Shown: one piece after another, positions 26,069 to 35,856 of the stretch | Layout of the letters: every line of letters starts with the position of its first letter | Position numbering within the stretch: position 1 is the stretch's first letter | Source of the DNA: Thauera aminoaromatica S2 | Lineage (GTDB): Bacteria; Pseudomonadota; Gammaproteobacteria; Burkholderiales; Rhodocyclaceae | Direction of reading: 5' to 3' | Length of the DNA: 64,000 bases | Assembly: GCF_000310185.1 (NCBI RefSeq) | Contig: NZ_AMXD01000001.1 | Span: forward strand, 105,415 to 169,414 | Notes under the pieces: model-generated | The model's input: the letters and a program-made list of their open reading frames with translations, nothing else | Database searches by the model: none | Told to the model about the DNA's origin: nothing | Program-made: the position numbers and the translations under genes

Positions 26069-27409
26069 ATGCACTTCACCGCCTGCCGGAATCGTTTCTC
26101 GATGAAATCCCCGTTCGCAGTACCCTCATCTCACCTGCTACGTCCTGCAGCGCTTGCACTGGTGGTCGCGCTCACGCTGGGAAGTGGCAGTGCCTGGACA
26201 CAGGGTTCGCCCGACACTCCAACGCTCGGCTCGAGCCCCCAGGCGCTGATTGAATATGCGCGCCACAGCAACCCCGGCTTTGCCGCTGCCCGCGCGGAAG
26301 CGTCCGCAGCGCAGGAGCGCGTGACGCCCGCCGGTGCGCTGCCCGACCCGACGTTCGAGGTCGAGCTGATGGACGCCACCAACACCATGAGCGGGCGCTC
26401 GGCGTCGTTGCTGCCCGGCCAGGTGGGCGAGACCCGCTACCGCATCACCCAGCCGCTACCCGGGTGGGGCAAGCGCGAGCTGGCGGTGAAGGCCGCCGAA
26501 GCCCAGGCGACCCAGGCTGATGCGATGCGCGATACCTCCTGGGCTGAGCTCGCGGCAAAGATCGAGACGCTGTGGTTGCGCTACTACGCCGCCGACCGCG
26601 AACTCGTCCTCAACCGCGAGGGCTTGACCTTGCTGAAAAGCCTGGAGGAACTCAGCCTGGCCCGATACGAGTTGGGTCTGCTGCCGCAGCAGGCGGTGCT
26701 GCGCATGCAGCGCGAAATCACTGCCCAGCGCCTCGCGCTCGTGGAGGTCGAACAGCGGCGCAAGGGGCTGGCAGCGGGGCTCAACGGCCTGCTCGGCCGG
26801 GCGCATGATGCGCCACTCGCCGCACCCGCAGATCCAGTCCCCTTGCCCGAGCAGCTGGAGGCTGGCGCCCTTTTTGAGGCGGCGGCCAGTGCCAACCCGG
26901 ACGTGAATGCCGCCGCCTACGGCATCGACGTGGCACGTGCCGAGCGCGAACGAACGTATCAGGACCGCTTGCCGGACTTCGCCGTTGGCGTGCGCAACAA
27001 CCGCCCGGATGAAGGCAAGGCGTCCTGGGACGTGATGTTCGAGGTGATGATCCCGCTGCAGCAGTCCAGCCGTCGCGCCAGGGAGCGCGAAGCCGAGTAC
27101 ATGCTGATGGCGGCCGAGGCGCGGCGGGAGGATGCCAAGGCACGCGCATCCGGCGAGCTGGGTATCGCCTGGTCGATGTACGCGCAGGGCCGCGAGACCT
27201 TGCGCCTGCTCGAACATACGCTGTTGCCGCAGGCCCAGGCCACCCGGGATGCAAGTCAGGCCGCGCTCAGCAGCGGCACGGTCGATTTCGACAGCGTGAT
27301 CGAGGCCGAGCGCCAGCTCATCGACATCCGGACTCAACGCTTGAAGACCGAGCTCGACACGCGCCTGGCGCTGACAGAAATCAAGAAACTGACAGGGGAT
27401 CTGAAGTGA
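26069..27409 (+). CDS. cusC: CusC/CzcC-like outer-membrane factor
   Basis: 446 residues from ATG 26069 (AAGGG 10 bp upstream) or 435 from ATG 26102. Signal peptide (LVVALTLGSGSAWTQG) and two OEP repeats with long helices follow. It forms the outer-membrane tunnel of the CusCBA pump. No lipobox is seen. Its stop overlaps the start of the cusB gene (GTGA), showing translational coupling. Confidence 0.9.
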   Translation: MHFTACRNRFSMKSPFAVPSSHLLRPAALALVVALTLGSGSAWTQGSPDTPTLGSSPQALIEYARHSNPGFAAARAEASAAQERVTPAGALPDPTFEVELMDATNTMSGRSASLLPGQVGETRYRITQPLPGWGKRELAVKAAEAQATQADAMRDTSWAELAAKIETLWLRYYAADRELVLNREGLTLLKSLEELSLARYELGLLPQQAVLRMQREITAQRLALVEVEQRRKGLAAGLNGLLGRAHDAPLAAPADPVPLPEQLEAGALFEAAASANPDVNAAAYGIDVARAERERTYQDRLPDFAVGVRNNRPDEGKASWDVMFEVMIPLQQSSRRAREREAEYMLMAAEARREDAKARASGELGIAWSMYAQGRETLRLLEHTLLPQAQATRDASQAALSSGTVDFDSVIEAERQLIDIRTQRLKTELDTRLALTEIKKLTGDLK

Positions 27410-28962
27410 GCTCAGCCGTTCGAATGACGGCGATCGCTGTGGGCGTGGCGATTGCCATAGGTGCGGGGTACTGGATTGCGCACCTGCAAAATGCTGGAAA
27501 TCCAGTTCCGCTGATCACCGAAAGCCAGGCGCAAAGCGATAGCGCAGCCCCGGCCGACGGCGAACGCAAGATCCTCTACTACCGCAACCCGATGGGCCTG
27601 CCCGACACCTCGCCCGTGCCGAAGAAGGATTCGATGGGCATGGACTACATCCCCGTCTATGCCGACGACAAGCCGGACGACAGTGGCGCAGTGGTGGTCA
27701 GCCCCGCGCGCATCCAGACCCTGGGGGTGAAGACTGCCGAGGTTGAAGTGCGCGCCGTGGATTCGGCGGTGCGCGCGAGCGGCCGGATTGAGCTCGACGA
27801 GCGCAGGCAGGTGGTGGTGGCACCGCGCTTCGAGGGCTGGATCGAGCGCCTGCATGTGAATGCCGTGGGCGACGTGGTGAAGAAGGGCCAGCCGCTGTTC
27901 ACCGCCTACAGCCCCGAGTTGCAATCGACCGGCGAGGAGCTGCGCATCGCCGAGCGCCTGGCCAGCCAGAGCGCGGCCCATGATGCGCTGGCGAGCGAAT
28001 CCGCCCGCCGCCTGGCCGAGGCGACGCGCGCGCGCCTGCGCAACCTGCAGGTCGCCGGCCAGGCCGGTGCGCGCCAGGTCTTCCACGCCCCGGCGAGCGG
28101 CGTCGTGTTGGAGAAGATGGCGGTCGAAGGCGGGCGCTTCATGCCGGGCGAGGCGCTGTTCCGCATCGCGGACCTGTCCCGGGTGTGGATCATCGCCGAC
28201 GTCTATGAGCAGGACCTCGCCCGCGTGCAGGTTGGCCAGGGTGCGCAGGTGGCGCTCGACGCCTGGCCCGGGCGCAGCTTCGCGGCGCGCGTCGACTACC
28301 TGTATCCCACGCTCGACCCGGCCACGCGCAGCACCCGGGTGCGCCTGGAACTGGACAACGCGCAAGGCCTGCTGCGCCCCGGGATGTTTGCTCAGGTCTC
28401 GCTCGCGGCGGGCGACGCCAGCCCGAGGACGGTGGTGCCGAGCTCGGCGATCATCGACGATGGCGAACGGCGGGTCGTGCTGATTGCGCTCGGCGAAGGG
28501 CGCTTCAAGCCGCAGCCGGTGAAGCTGGGCGAGCGCGGCCGCGAGGTGGTCGAGGTGCTCGAAGGCGTGGCGACGGGCGATCGCGTCGTGGTGTCAGCCA
28601 ACTTCCTGATCGACTCGGAAAGCCAGCTCAAGGCGGCACTCTCCAACCTGGTCGAGCCCGATGCCGGCGATCAGTCCCAAGCGAGCCCGACCCGTTACGA
28701 AGCGCAAGGGACGTTCGATGCACTCGACGCCGAAGGCGGCAGCGTGACGATGACGCATGGCGAGATCCCGGCCCTCCAGTGGCCGGCGATGACCATGGAC
28801 TTCATGATTGCCGATCCGGCGCTGGTGAAGAGCATCGCCCCAGGCTCGCCGGTGCGGTTCGTCTTCGAGGCGGGTGAGCCAGGCGAGTACATCATCACCG
28901 GGATCGAGCCGGTTGCAGGCACTGCGCCTGCACCGAGCGCCGGCGGTCACGGGGGGCACTGA
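27406..28962 (+). CDS. cusB: CusB-type membrane-fusion protein with C-terminal CusF domain
   Basis: 518 residues. N-terminal membrane anchor (about 7-27), then a heavy-metal-binding segment (YYRNPMGLPDTSPVPKKDSMGMDYIPVY), the biotinyl-lipoyl/hairpin and beta-barrel MFP domains (about 100-410), and a fused OB-fold (about 435-505) with PALQWPAMTMDF and a His tail (GGHGGH). That last domain is a CusF-like module found in some CusB proteins. It joins CusA to the outer-membrane factor and takes metal from CusF. Start is GTG 27406 overlapping the cusC stop; ATG 27424 is an alternative. Confidence 0.92.
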   Translation: MSSAVRMTAIAVGVAIAIGAGYWIAHLQNAGNPVPLITESQAQSDSAAPADGERKILYYRNPMGLPDTSPVPKKDSMGMDYIPVYADDKPDDSGAVVVSPARIQTLGVKTAEVEVRAVDSAVRASGRIELDERRQVVVAPRFEGWIERLHVNAVGDVVKKGQPLFTAYSPELQSTGEELRIAERLASQSAAHDALASESARRLAEATRARLRNLQVAGQAGARQVFHAPASGVVLEKMAVEGGRFMPGEALFRIADLSRVWIIADVYEQDLARVQVGQGAQVALDAWPGRSFAARVDYLYPTLDPATRSTRVRLELDNAQGLLRPGMFAQVSLAAGDASPRTVVPSSAIIDDGERRVVLIALGEGRFKPQPVKLGERGREVVEVLEGVATGDRVVVSANFLIDSESQLKAALSNLVEPDAGDQSQASPTRYEAQGTFDALDAEGGSVTMTHGEIPALQWPAMTMDFMIADPALVKSIAPGSPVRFVFEAGEPGEYIITGIEPVAGTAPAPSAGGHGGH

Positions 28963-28963
28963 G

Positions 28964-31900
28964 ATGCATGCCCCTGTGACAGACTCTTCGAACGTCGTGC
29001 CAACCGACGCGGCAGCCAGACCGGCAGCACCCGGCCTGCTCGACCGCGTCATCGACTGGTCGGCGCGCAACGTCTTCCTGGTGCTGCTGGCCACGCTGTT
29101 CCTGATCGGTGGTGGCGTGTATGCGGTCAAGCACACGCCGCTCGACGCGCTGCCCGACCTGTCCGACGTGCAGGTGATCGTCTACACCGACTATCCCGGC
29201 CAGGCGCCGCAGGTGGTCGAGGACCAGGTCACCTATCCGCTCACCACCTCCATGCTGGCGGTGCCGCGCGCCAAGGTGGTGCGCGGCTTCTCGATGTTCG
29301 GCGCGTCCTACGTGTATGTGATCTTCGAGGACGGCACCGACATCTACTGGGCGCGCTCGCGCGTGCTCGAGTACCTGAGCACCGCTGCCGGCCGCCTGCC
29401 GCAGGGCGTGGCGCCGCAGATCGGCCCGGACGCGACCGGCGTGGGCTGGGTGTACCAGTACGCGGTGCTCGGCAAGGACATGAGCCTGGCCGACACGCGC
29501 AGCCTGCAGGACTGGTACGTGCGCTACCAGCTCACCAAGGCGCAGGGCGTGTCGGAGGTCGCCAGCATCGGCGGCTTCGTGCGCGAGTACCAGGTCACGG
29601 TCGATCCGCTGCGCCTGGCGGGCTACGGCATCACGCTCGATGCGGTCACGCAGGCGATCCGCGCCTCCAACCGCGACGTCGGCGGCCGCGTGGTGGAGCT
29701 CGCCGAGAAGGAATACATGGTGCGCGGGCGTGGTTACCTGCGCAGCGTGGACGACATCGCCGGCATCGTGCTCAAGGCCGAGCGCGGCACCCCGGTGCGG
29801 GTGGGCGACGTCGCCCGCGTCGAGCTGGTGCCGGCCGAGCGGCGCGGCATCGCCGAGCTCAACGGCGAGGGCGAGGTGGCCTCGGGCATCGTGATGGCGC
29901 GCTTCGGCCAGAACGCACTCGACGTGATCGCCAACGTCAAGGCCAAGATCGCCGAGATCACGCCCGGCCTGCCGGCAGGCGCCGAGATCGTGCCGGTGTA
30001 CGACCGCTCCGAACTGATCGAGCGCGCGATCGGCAACCTGAAATGGACGCTGCTCGAGGAGAGCCTGATCGTCGCCGCGGTGTGCGTGATCTTCCTGCTC
30101 CATGTGAGGAGCGCGCTGGTGGCCATCATCACGCTGCCGCTCGGCATCCTGTTCGCCTTCATCGCCATGCGCTCGCTCGGCCTGGGCTCGAACATCATGA
30201 GCCTGGGCGGCATCGCGATCGCGATCGGGGCGATGGTCGATGCCGCGATCGTGATGATCGAGAACGCGCACAAGCACATCGAGCGGCTGCCCGCAGGGGC
30301 GGACCAGAAGGCGCGCGGCGCCGCGATCGTGCTCGCGTGCAAGGAGGTCGGGCCGGCGCTGTTCTTCTCGCTGCTGATCATCACCGTGTCCTTCCTGCCG
30401 GTGTTCGCACTCGAAGGCCAGGAGGGCCGGCTGTTCTCGCCGCTCGCCTTCACCAAGACCTTCGCCATGGCCGGCGCCGCGCTGCTGTCGGTGACCCTGG
30501 TGCCGGTGCTGATGCTGTTCTTCGTGCGCGGGCGCATCCTGCCCGAGGCGAAGAACCCGGTGAACCGGCTGCTGATCTGGCTCTACCGGCCGATCATCCA
30601 GGGCGTGCTGCGCTTCAAGCTGGTGACGCTGCTGCTCGCGGTGCTGGCGATGGCCGCCACCATCGTACCGGCGCGCCAGATCGGCTCGGAGTTCATGCCG
30701 ACGCTCAACGAAGGCACGCTGTTCTACATGCCGGCGGCGCTGCCGGGCATGTCGGTGACCGAGGCCGGGCGCCTGCTCGCGACCACCAACCGCATCATCA
30801 AGACCTTCCCCGAGGTGGCGTCGGTCTATGGCAAGGCCGGCCGCGCCAACACCGCGACCGACCCGGCGCCGCTCGAGATGTTCGAGACCGTCATCAACCT
30901 CAAGCCCCAGGACCAGTGGCGCCCGGGCATGACCACCGACAAGCTCATTGCCGAGATGGACGCCGCGCTCAAGTTCCCCGGCCTCGCCAACTCGTGGACG
31001 ATGCCGATCAAGGCGCGCATCGACATGCTCAGCACCGGCATTCGCACCCCGGTGGGGGTCAAGGTGTTCGGCAAGGACCTGGAGACGCTGGAGAAGGTGG
31101 CGCAGGCGGTGGAGGCCGCCGTGCGCAAGGTGCCGGGCGCGAGCAGCGCCTACGCCGAGCGGGTGGCGGGCGGCTACTACGTGGACATCGTGCCGCGCCG
31201 CGAACAGCTCGCGCGCTACGGGCTCACCATCGACATGGTGCAGGACGTAATCGCCACCGCGCTCGGCGGCGAGATGGTGACGACCACGGTCGAGGGCCTG
31301 GAGCGCTACGGCGTGTCGGTGCGCTACGCGCGCGGCCTGCGCGACGACCCGGTGCGGCTCGCCTCCGACGTCTTCGTGCCGACCATGAACGGCCCGATCC
31401 CGCTCGGCCAGGTGGCCGAGGTGAAGCTGACGCGCGGCGCGCCCGCCATCCGCACCGAGAACGCGCTGCTGGCGGCCTATGTGTATGTCGACACGCGCGA
31501 AGCCGACCTCGGCGCCTTCGTCAAACGCGCGCAGCAGGCGGTGGCCGAGGAAGTCGAGTTCCCGCAGGGCTACTACGCCACTTGGAGCGGCCAGTTCGAG
31601 AACATGGAGCGCGCCAAGGAGAAGATGAAGATCGTGGTGCCGGTGACGCTGGCGCTCATCTTCGTGCTGCTCTACCTGAACTTCCGGCGCCTGACCGAGA
31701 CCCTGATCGTGATGCTGTCGGTGCCCTTCGCGCTGGTCGGCGGGGTGTGGCTGATGTGGTGGCTGGGCTACCAGATGAGCGTGGCGGTGGCGGTGGGCTT
31801 CATCGCGTTGGCAGGGGTGGCGGCGGAGACCGGCGTGATCATGCTGATCTACCTGGACCACGCTTGGCGCGAGGTGCAGACGCGCTGCCAGGCCGAGGGC

Positions 31901-32203
31901 CGCGAGGCCGGCATCGCCGAACTGTACGAGGCAATCATGGAAGGCGCGGTCGAGCGTGTGCGCCCGAAGATGATGACCGTGGTCGCGATCATGGCGGGCC
32001 TGCTGCCGATCATGTGGAGCACCGGCACGGGCAGCGAGGTGATGAGCCGCATCGCCGCGCCGATGGTCGGCGGCATGGTGTCCTCGACGGTGCTGACGTT
32101 GGCGGTGATTCCAGCGCTGTATGCGCTGGTCAAGCAGTGGGAGTTGCGCCGCAGCGCCAAGACAGCACCCGCGCAGGCGCTGGTCACGGTGTCGAATTTG
32201 TAA
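28964..32203 (+). CDS. cusA: Heavy-metal RND pump CusA (Cu(I)/Ag(I) type)
   Basis: 1079 residues with twelve membrane helices and two large periplasmic loops, as in CusA/CzcA. The three methionines that bind Cu(I)/Ag(I) in CusA have counterparts here (FYMPAALPG, PLEMFETV and ARIDMLSTG), which favours monovalent metal over Zn/Co. The proton-relay Asp/Glu in GAMVDAAIVMIENAH is present. Start ATG 28964 is one base after the cusB stop; 30 codons further upstream are open but without start signal. It closes the cusFCBA set. Confidence 0.95.
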   Translation: MHAPVTDSSNVVPTDAAARPAAPGLLDRVIDWSARNVFLVLLATLFLIGGGVYAVKHTPLDALPDLSDVQVIVYTDYPGQAPQVVEDQVTYPLTTSMLAVPRAKVVRGFSMFGASYVYVIFEDGTDIYWARSRVLEYLSTAAGRLPQGVAPQIGPDATGVGWVYQYAVLGKDMSLADTRSLQDWYVRYQLTKAQGVSEVASIGGFVREYQVTVDPLRLAGYGITLDAVTQAIRASNRDVGGRVVELAEKEYMVRGRGYLRSVDDIAGIVLKAERGTPVRVGDVARVELVPAERRGIAELNGEGEVASGIVMARFGQNALDVIANVKAKIAEITPGLPAGAEIVPVYDRSELIERAIGNLKWTLLEESLIVAAVCVIFLLHVRSALVAIITLPLGILFAFIAMRSLGLGSNIMSLGGIAIAIGAMVDAAIVMIENAHKHIERLPAGADQKARGAAIVLACKEVGPALFFSLLIITVSFLPVFALEGQEGRLFSPLAFTKTFAMAGAALLSVTLVPVLMLFFVRGRILPEAKNPVNRLLIWLYRPIIQGVLRFKLVTLLLAVLAMAATIVPARQIGSEFMPTLNEGTLFYMPAALPGMSVTEAGRLLATTNRIIKTFPEVASVYGKAGRANTATDPAPLEMFETVINLKPQDQWRPGMTTDKLIAEMDAALKFPGLANSWTMPIKARIDMLSTGIRTPVGVKVFGKDLETLEKVAQAVEAAVRKVPGASSAYAERVAGGYYVDIVPRREQLARYGLTIDMVQDVIATALGGEMVTTTVEGLERYGVSVRYARGLRDDPVRLASDVFVPTMNGPIPLGQVAEVKLTRGAPAIRTENALLAAYVYVDTREADLGAFVKRAQQAVAEEVEFPQGYYATWSGQFENMERAKEKMKIVVPVTLALIFVLLYLNFRRLTETLIVMLSVPFALVGGVWLMWWLGYQMSVAVAVGFIALAGVAAETGVIMLIYLDHAWREVQTRCQAEGREAGIAELYEAIMEGAVERVRPKMMTVVAIMAGLLPIMWSTGTGSEVMSRIAAPMVGGMVSSTVLTLAVIPALYALVKQWELRRSAKTAPAQALVTVSNL

Positions 32204-32214
32204 TGCACCGGTCA
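32190..32214 (+). promoter_or_regulatory. CopR-type box at the end of cusA
   Basis: TGTC, 6 nt, GTAAT, 6 nt, GTCA (one base off in the first half-site), overlapping the cusA stop codon. The next start is at 32298, so the box likely serves the small-gene/cytochrome/P-type-ATPase unit. Confidence 0.6.
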
Positions 32215-32297
32215 GCGGCGCGACAGCATCGGGGGCGTAGCCTGTTTCCAAGGCCCCGTTCCCGAGGCTGCCGCTGAACGTGACGAGGAGCAGTGCG

Positions 32298-32441
32298 ATG
32301 CTTGCGTGGCTGAAATCCCTCTGGCAATCCTTCAGGAATTGGTGTCGCGAGAACGAGCGAGCCCACCGGGATGCCCCGCTCTCGCCGTGCTGCTCGAAGC
32401 CGCCCGCAGCCGTTCGCCATTCGCCGACCCGCAAGGTATGA
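32298..32441 (+). CDS. Small protein, 47 residues, Cys-pair
   Basis: A short ORF from ATG 32298 with GAGGAG 9 bp upstream: MLAWLKSLWQSF, then acidic/basic residues, then SPCCSKPP near residue 31 and a basic end. The Cys-Cys pair and the amphipathic N-terminus could bind metal or a membrane, but I know no family. It is 84 bp after the copper box at 32190 and 4 bp before the DUF2933 gene, so it is plausibly the first gene of that unit. Confidence 0.55.
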   Translation: MLAWLKSLWQSFRNWCRENERAHRDAPLSPCCSKPPAAVRHSPTRKV

Positions 32442-32445
32442 AGCC

Positions 32446-32694
32446 ATGAACACAAAGCCTGCTCATGATCCTGGACTCCCTCGATCTGTCGCTTGGTATC
32501 GCTCCCCCGGCGTCATCGCCGGCCTGATGCTGGCGGCGATCGCACTGTTCTTCCTGTTGCGCGAACACTGGGCGCATGTGTCGGGCAACTGGGTGTATCT
32601 GATCCTGTTGCTGTGTCCCCTGATGCACCTGTTTGGCCATGGAGGACATCACGGCGGGCACCGCAGCAACGACACCGATTCGGAGAAGCGCTGA
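32446..32694 (+). CDS. DUF2933 membrane protein
   Basis: 82 residues: a polar N-terminus, two membrane helices (VIAGLMLAAIALFFLLRE and WVYLILLLCPLMHLFGH) and a His/Gly-rich C-terminus (GGHHGGH). This is the DUF2933 pattern, regularly found in copper and mercury resistance clusters. Function unknown; the His tail suggests metal binding. The stop is one base from the next start. Confidence 0.83.
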   Translation: MNTKPAHDPGLPRSVAWYRSPGVIAGLMLAAIALFFLLREHWAHVSGNWVYLILLLCPLMHLFGHGGHHGGHRSNDTDSEKR

Positions 32695-32695
32695 G

Positions 32696-33094
32696 ATGTC
32701 GATGACAGGGGCGTGCCTTGGCCGTGGCGTCGTCATCGCGGCGCTTTCGGGCGTCTTGATTTCGAGCGCAGCGGCGCAAGGCTGGAAGATCCCGCAGCCC
32801 TCTCCGGGGCTGATGCCCAATCCGGCGCAAGGAAAGGGACTCTACGCACAGCACTGTGCCGCTTGCCATGGGACCGACCTCAAGGGCTCGGACAAGGGGC
32901 CGCCCATGCTCCATAAGGTCTACGAACCCAGTCATCACGCCGATATCGCCTTTCAGTTGGCGGTAGCGAACGGTGTGCGCGCCCACCACTGGCAGTTCGG
33001 CGACATGGCACCTGTTCCCGGCCTGACGTCGGACGAGGTCGCTCATGTCACGGCATTCATCCGTGGTGAACAGCGCAAGGTCGGCATTCGATAA
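32696..33094 (+). CDS. Exported class I cytochrome c
   Basis: 132 residues with a signal peptide (VVIAALSGVLISSAAAQ) and a single haem site CAACH (about residue 58) plus a distal Met in FGDMAPVPG. It has a mono-haem cytochrome c fold and is inferred to pass electrons from the copper oxidation step, but its partner is not known. It lies between DUF2933 and the P-type ATPase in one direction with short gaps (24 bp to the ATPase). Confidence 0.88.
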   Translation: MSMTGACLGRGVVIAALSGVLISSAAAQGWKIPQPSPGLMPNPAQGKGLYAQHCAACHGTDLKGSDKGPPMLHKVYEPSHHADIAFQLAVANGVRAHHWQFGDMAPVPGLTSDEVAHVTAFIRGEQRKVGIR

Positions 33095-33118
33095 CAACAA
33101 GCGCAGGGGAGAAGCATC

Positions 33119-35467
33119 ATGACTCACGAACATTCGCAGGGTGGCCATTCCGGCCACACTCATCGCCACGATCATGCATCGACAGGCAATGACACCGATC
33201 CGGTCTGCGGCATGACGGTAAAGCCCGACTCTCCGTATCGGGTCATTCACGCCGGACACGAATACCGGTTCTGCAGTGCGAAGTGCCAAGGCAAGTTCGA
33301 GACTGATCCGGCGCGGTATCTGGCACCGGAGACAAGTCAGCCTTCAACGGAACCCGCACCGGTGCCCGGCACGGAGTACACCTGCCCGATGCATCCGGAG
33401 ATCCGCCAGATTGGACCGGGCACCTGCCCGAAATGCGGTATGACACTCGAGCCGGTGATGCCGGGTCTTGAGGATGAGGACAATCCCGAGCTCGTCGATT
33501 TCCGCCGCCGCTTCTGGTGGACGCTGCCGCTGACGGTGATCGTCACCGCGATCGCCATGTCCGGTGGCGTCTTCGATCCGATGCTGGGTGCGGCGCGCCC
33601 CTGGGTCGAGCTGGCCCTGGCGACACCGGTCGTGCTCTGGTCCGGTTGGCCGTTCTTCGTGCGCTGCGCGCAGTCGATCGGCAACCGCAGCCCGAACATG
33701 TGGACGCTGATTGGACTGGGAGTTGGGGCGGCCTATCTATATAGCGTCGTCGCTACGGTTGCGCCCGAAGTGTTTCCGGCCTCTTTCCGCATGGGCGAAC
33801 ACGTGGCGGTGTATTTCGAGGCAGCAGCGGTGATCATCTCGCTGACGCTGCTCGGCCAGGTGCTGGAGCTGAAGGCGCGCTCGGAGACCGGCGCCGCGAT
33901 CAAGGCGCTGCTCGGCCTCGCGCCCAAGACCGCGCGGCGCATTCGCGCGGATGGCACCGAAGAGGATATCCCGCTGACCCACGTCCATCCTGGCGACCGG
34001 TTGCGCATTCGTCCGGGCGAAAAGGTGCCCGTCGATGGTTCCGTTGACGAAGGCGAAAGCGCGGTCGATGAATCGATGCTGACCGGCGAGCCGATCCCGG
34101 TGACCAAGCGCCCCGGGGACAAGGTGATCGGCGCCACGCTCAACACCAGTGGAGCGCTGGTCATGGTCGCCGAGAAGATCGGCGCACAGACCATGCTGTC
34201 GCAGATCGTGCAGATGGTCGCGCAGGCTCAGCGTTCGCGCGCGCCGATGCAACGCCTGGCGGATGTCGTCGCGGGCTGGTTCGTCATCGTCGTCGTGCTC
34301 ATCGCCCTCACCACGTTCGTGGTGTGGGGACTCTTCGGACCCCAGCCGAGCTGGGCCTACGGCCTCATCAACGCGGTGGCGGTGCTGATCATCGCCTGCC
34401 CCTGCGCATTGGGCCTGGCCACGCCGATGTCGGTGATGGTCGCGACCGGCAAGGCAGCCACCCAGGGCGTGCTGTTTCGCGATGCGGCGGCGATCGAGTC
34501 GCTGCGCAAGGTCGACACCCTGATCGTGGACAAGACCGGCACCCTGACCGAAGGGCGCCCCGCCTTCCATAGTGTGGTGGCGGCGCCGGGCGGGACGGAG
34601 GCCGACGTGCTTCGCATCGCAGCCAGCCTCGATCAGGGCAGCGAGCACCCACTCGCCCAGGCCATCGTGACCGAGGCCCGCGCGCGCGGTCTGGCGCTCA
34701 GCACACCGGACACCTTCGAATCCTCTTCCGGCATCGGCGTGCGCGGTACAGTCGATGGCCAACGTGTGGTTCTGGGGAACACCGCCCTGATGGACGATGA
34801 GCGCATCGATTGGCGCGGGCTCGCGGAACGCGCCGAGGCTCTGCGCCTTGAGGGCGCAAGCGTGATGTACCTCGCCGCAGAGGGCGTGCTCGTCGGCCTC
34901 ATCGCCGTTGCCGACCCGATCAAGGCTTCGACCCCGGAAGCGCTCGATGCGCTGCGGGCGAGCGGGCTCAGGATCATCATGGCCACGGGCGACGGTCTCA
35001 CCACGGCGCGCGCGGTCGGTGCACGCCTGGGCATCGACGAGGTCTATGGCGAAGTGAAGCCCGCCGACAAGAATGAGCTCGTCGGCAAACTGCAGGCCGA
35101 GGGGCACATCGTCGCCATGGCCGGCGACGGCATCAATGACGCGCCGGCGCTCGCGCGCGCGAATGTGGGTATCGCGATGGGCACGGGGACCGATGTCGCG
35201 ATGAACAGTGCCCATCTGACCCTTGTCAAGGGTGATCTCCGGGGCATCGCCACCGCACGCAGCATCTCCGTCGCCACCGTGCGCAACATGCACCAGAACC
35301 TCGTGTTCGCCTTCCTGTACAACGCAGCGGGTGTGCCGATCGCGGCTGGGGTGCTCTATCCAGCGTTCGGACTGCTTCTTTCACCCCTGATTGCCGCCCT
35401 GGCGATGAGCTTCAGTTCGGCGTCCGTGGTCGGCAACGCGTTGCGCCTCGGACGGAAAAGGATCTGA
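33119..35467 (+). CDS. copA: Cu(I)-exporting P1B-type ATPase
   Basis: 782 residues. A His-rich start ([17 protein letters not shown]), a YHS-like Cys domain ([16 protein letters not shown], about 28-65) and a heavy-metal-binding segment ([17 protein letters not shown], about 83-118) replace the usual HMA domains. The core has membrane motif [10 protein letters not shown] (about 427), DKTGTLTEG (phospho-Asp about 471), the HP motif (EHPLAQA) and [10 protein letters not shown]. The CPC motif marks Cu(I)/Ag(I) export from the cytoplasm. Start ATG 33119. The gene is the last large one of the operon from 32298. Confidence 0.95.
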   Translation: MTHEHSQGGHSGHTHRHDHASTGNDTDPVCGMTVKPDSPYRVIHAGHEYRFCSAKCQGKFETDPARYLAPETSQPSTEPAPVPGTEYTCPMHPEIRQIGPGTCPKCGMTLEPVMPGLEDEDNPELVDFRRRFWWTLPLTVIVTAIAMSGGVFDPMLGAARPWVELALATPVVLWSGWPFFVRCAQSIGNRSPNMWTLIGLGVGAAYLYSVVATVAPEVFPASFRMGEHVAVYFEAAAVIISLTLLGQVLELKARSETGAAIKALLGLAPKTARRIRADGTEEDIPLTHVHPGDRLRIRPGEKVPVDGSVDEGESAVDESMLTGEPIPVTKRPGDKVIGATLNTSGALVMVAEKIGAQTMLSQIVQMVAQAQRSRAPMQRLADVVAGWFVIVVVLIALTTFVVWGLFGPQPSWAYGLINAVAVLIIACPCALGLATPMSVMVATGKAATQGVLFRDAAAIESLRKVDTLIVDKTGTLTEGRPAFHSVVAAPGGTEADVLRIAASLDQGSEHPLAQAIVTEARARGLALSTPDTFESSSGIGVRGTVDGQRVVLGNTALMDDERIDWRGLAERAEALRLEGASVMYLAAEGVLVGLIAVADPIKASTPEALDALRASGLRIIMATGDGLTTARAVGARLGIDEVYGEVKPADKNELVGKLQAEGHIVAMAGDGINDAPALARANVGIAMGTGTDVAMNSAHLTLVKGDLRGIATARSISVATVRNMHQNLVFAFLYNAAGVPIAAGVLYPAFGLLLSPLIAALAMSFSSASVVGNALRLGRKRI

Positions 35468-35584
35468 TCGACCTCAATCCGCCCGCACGGAAAGCTGGGC
35501 AGACGAACTGCGTGACGGGTACTTCGTTCGTTGGGAGGCATGCCGGCGTCAGCGTGTCGATGTTTGCGCACAAGGAGCTGTCTC

Positions 35585-35839
35585 ATGAAAGCCGAGACGG
35601 AAGCCGAGCCCCGTCCATCCGGTCGGGCTGAATCGAACTTAAGGGTTCGCCGCGTATTTCCGGTCTTCGTCGTACTGGCGGCCGTTCTCCTTATCGCCGA
35701 GCACCGGCTCCATGTGCTCGGCTACCTACCGTGGCTCATCTTGCTTGCGTGCCCCCTGATGCACGTCTTCATGCATCGCGGTCACGGCCACAAGAGAAAA
35801 CGAACGCCGGCTGAAGACCAAGGTAACCATGATGCGTGA
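35585..35839 (+). CDS. DUF2933-type small membrane protein
   Basis: 84 residues: charged N-terminus, two membrane helices (VFPVFVVLAAVLLIAEH and LGYLPWLILLACPLMHVFMH) and a His/Lys-rich end (HRGHGHKRKR). It is a second copy of the DUF2933 pattern (LLACPLMHVFMHRGHGH matches LLLCPLMHLFGHGGHH of the 32446 gene). Start ATG 35585; it may start with the copper unit or be separate. It precedes the methyltransferase-like gene by 17 bp. Confidence 0.8.
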   Translation: MKAETEAEPRPSGRAESNLRVRRVFPVFVVLAAVLLIAEHRLHVLGYLPWLILLACPLMHVFMHRGHGHKRKRTPAEDQGNHDA

Positions 35840-35856
35840 TGCCACGGGAGATCGAG

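Noticed and set aside
28895..32455. 1186-codon minus-strand frame across cusA
   Set aside because: High-GC shadow: His/Arg/Asp-rich, no motifs, and cusA on the plus strand is well supported.
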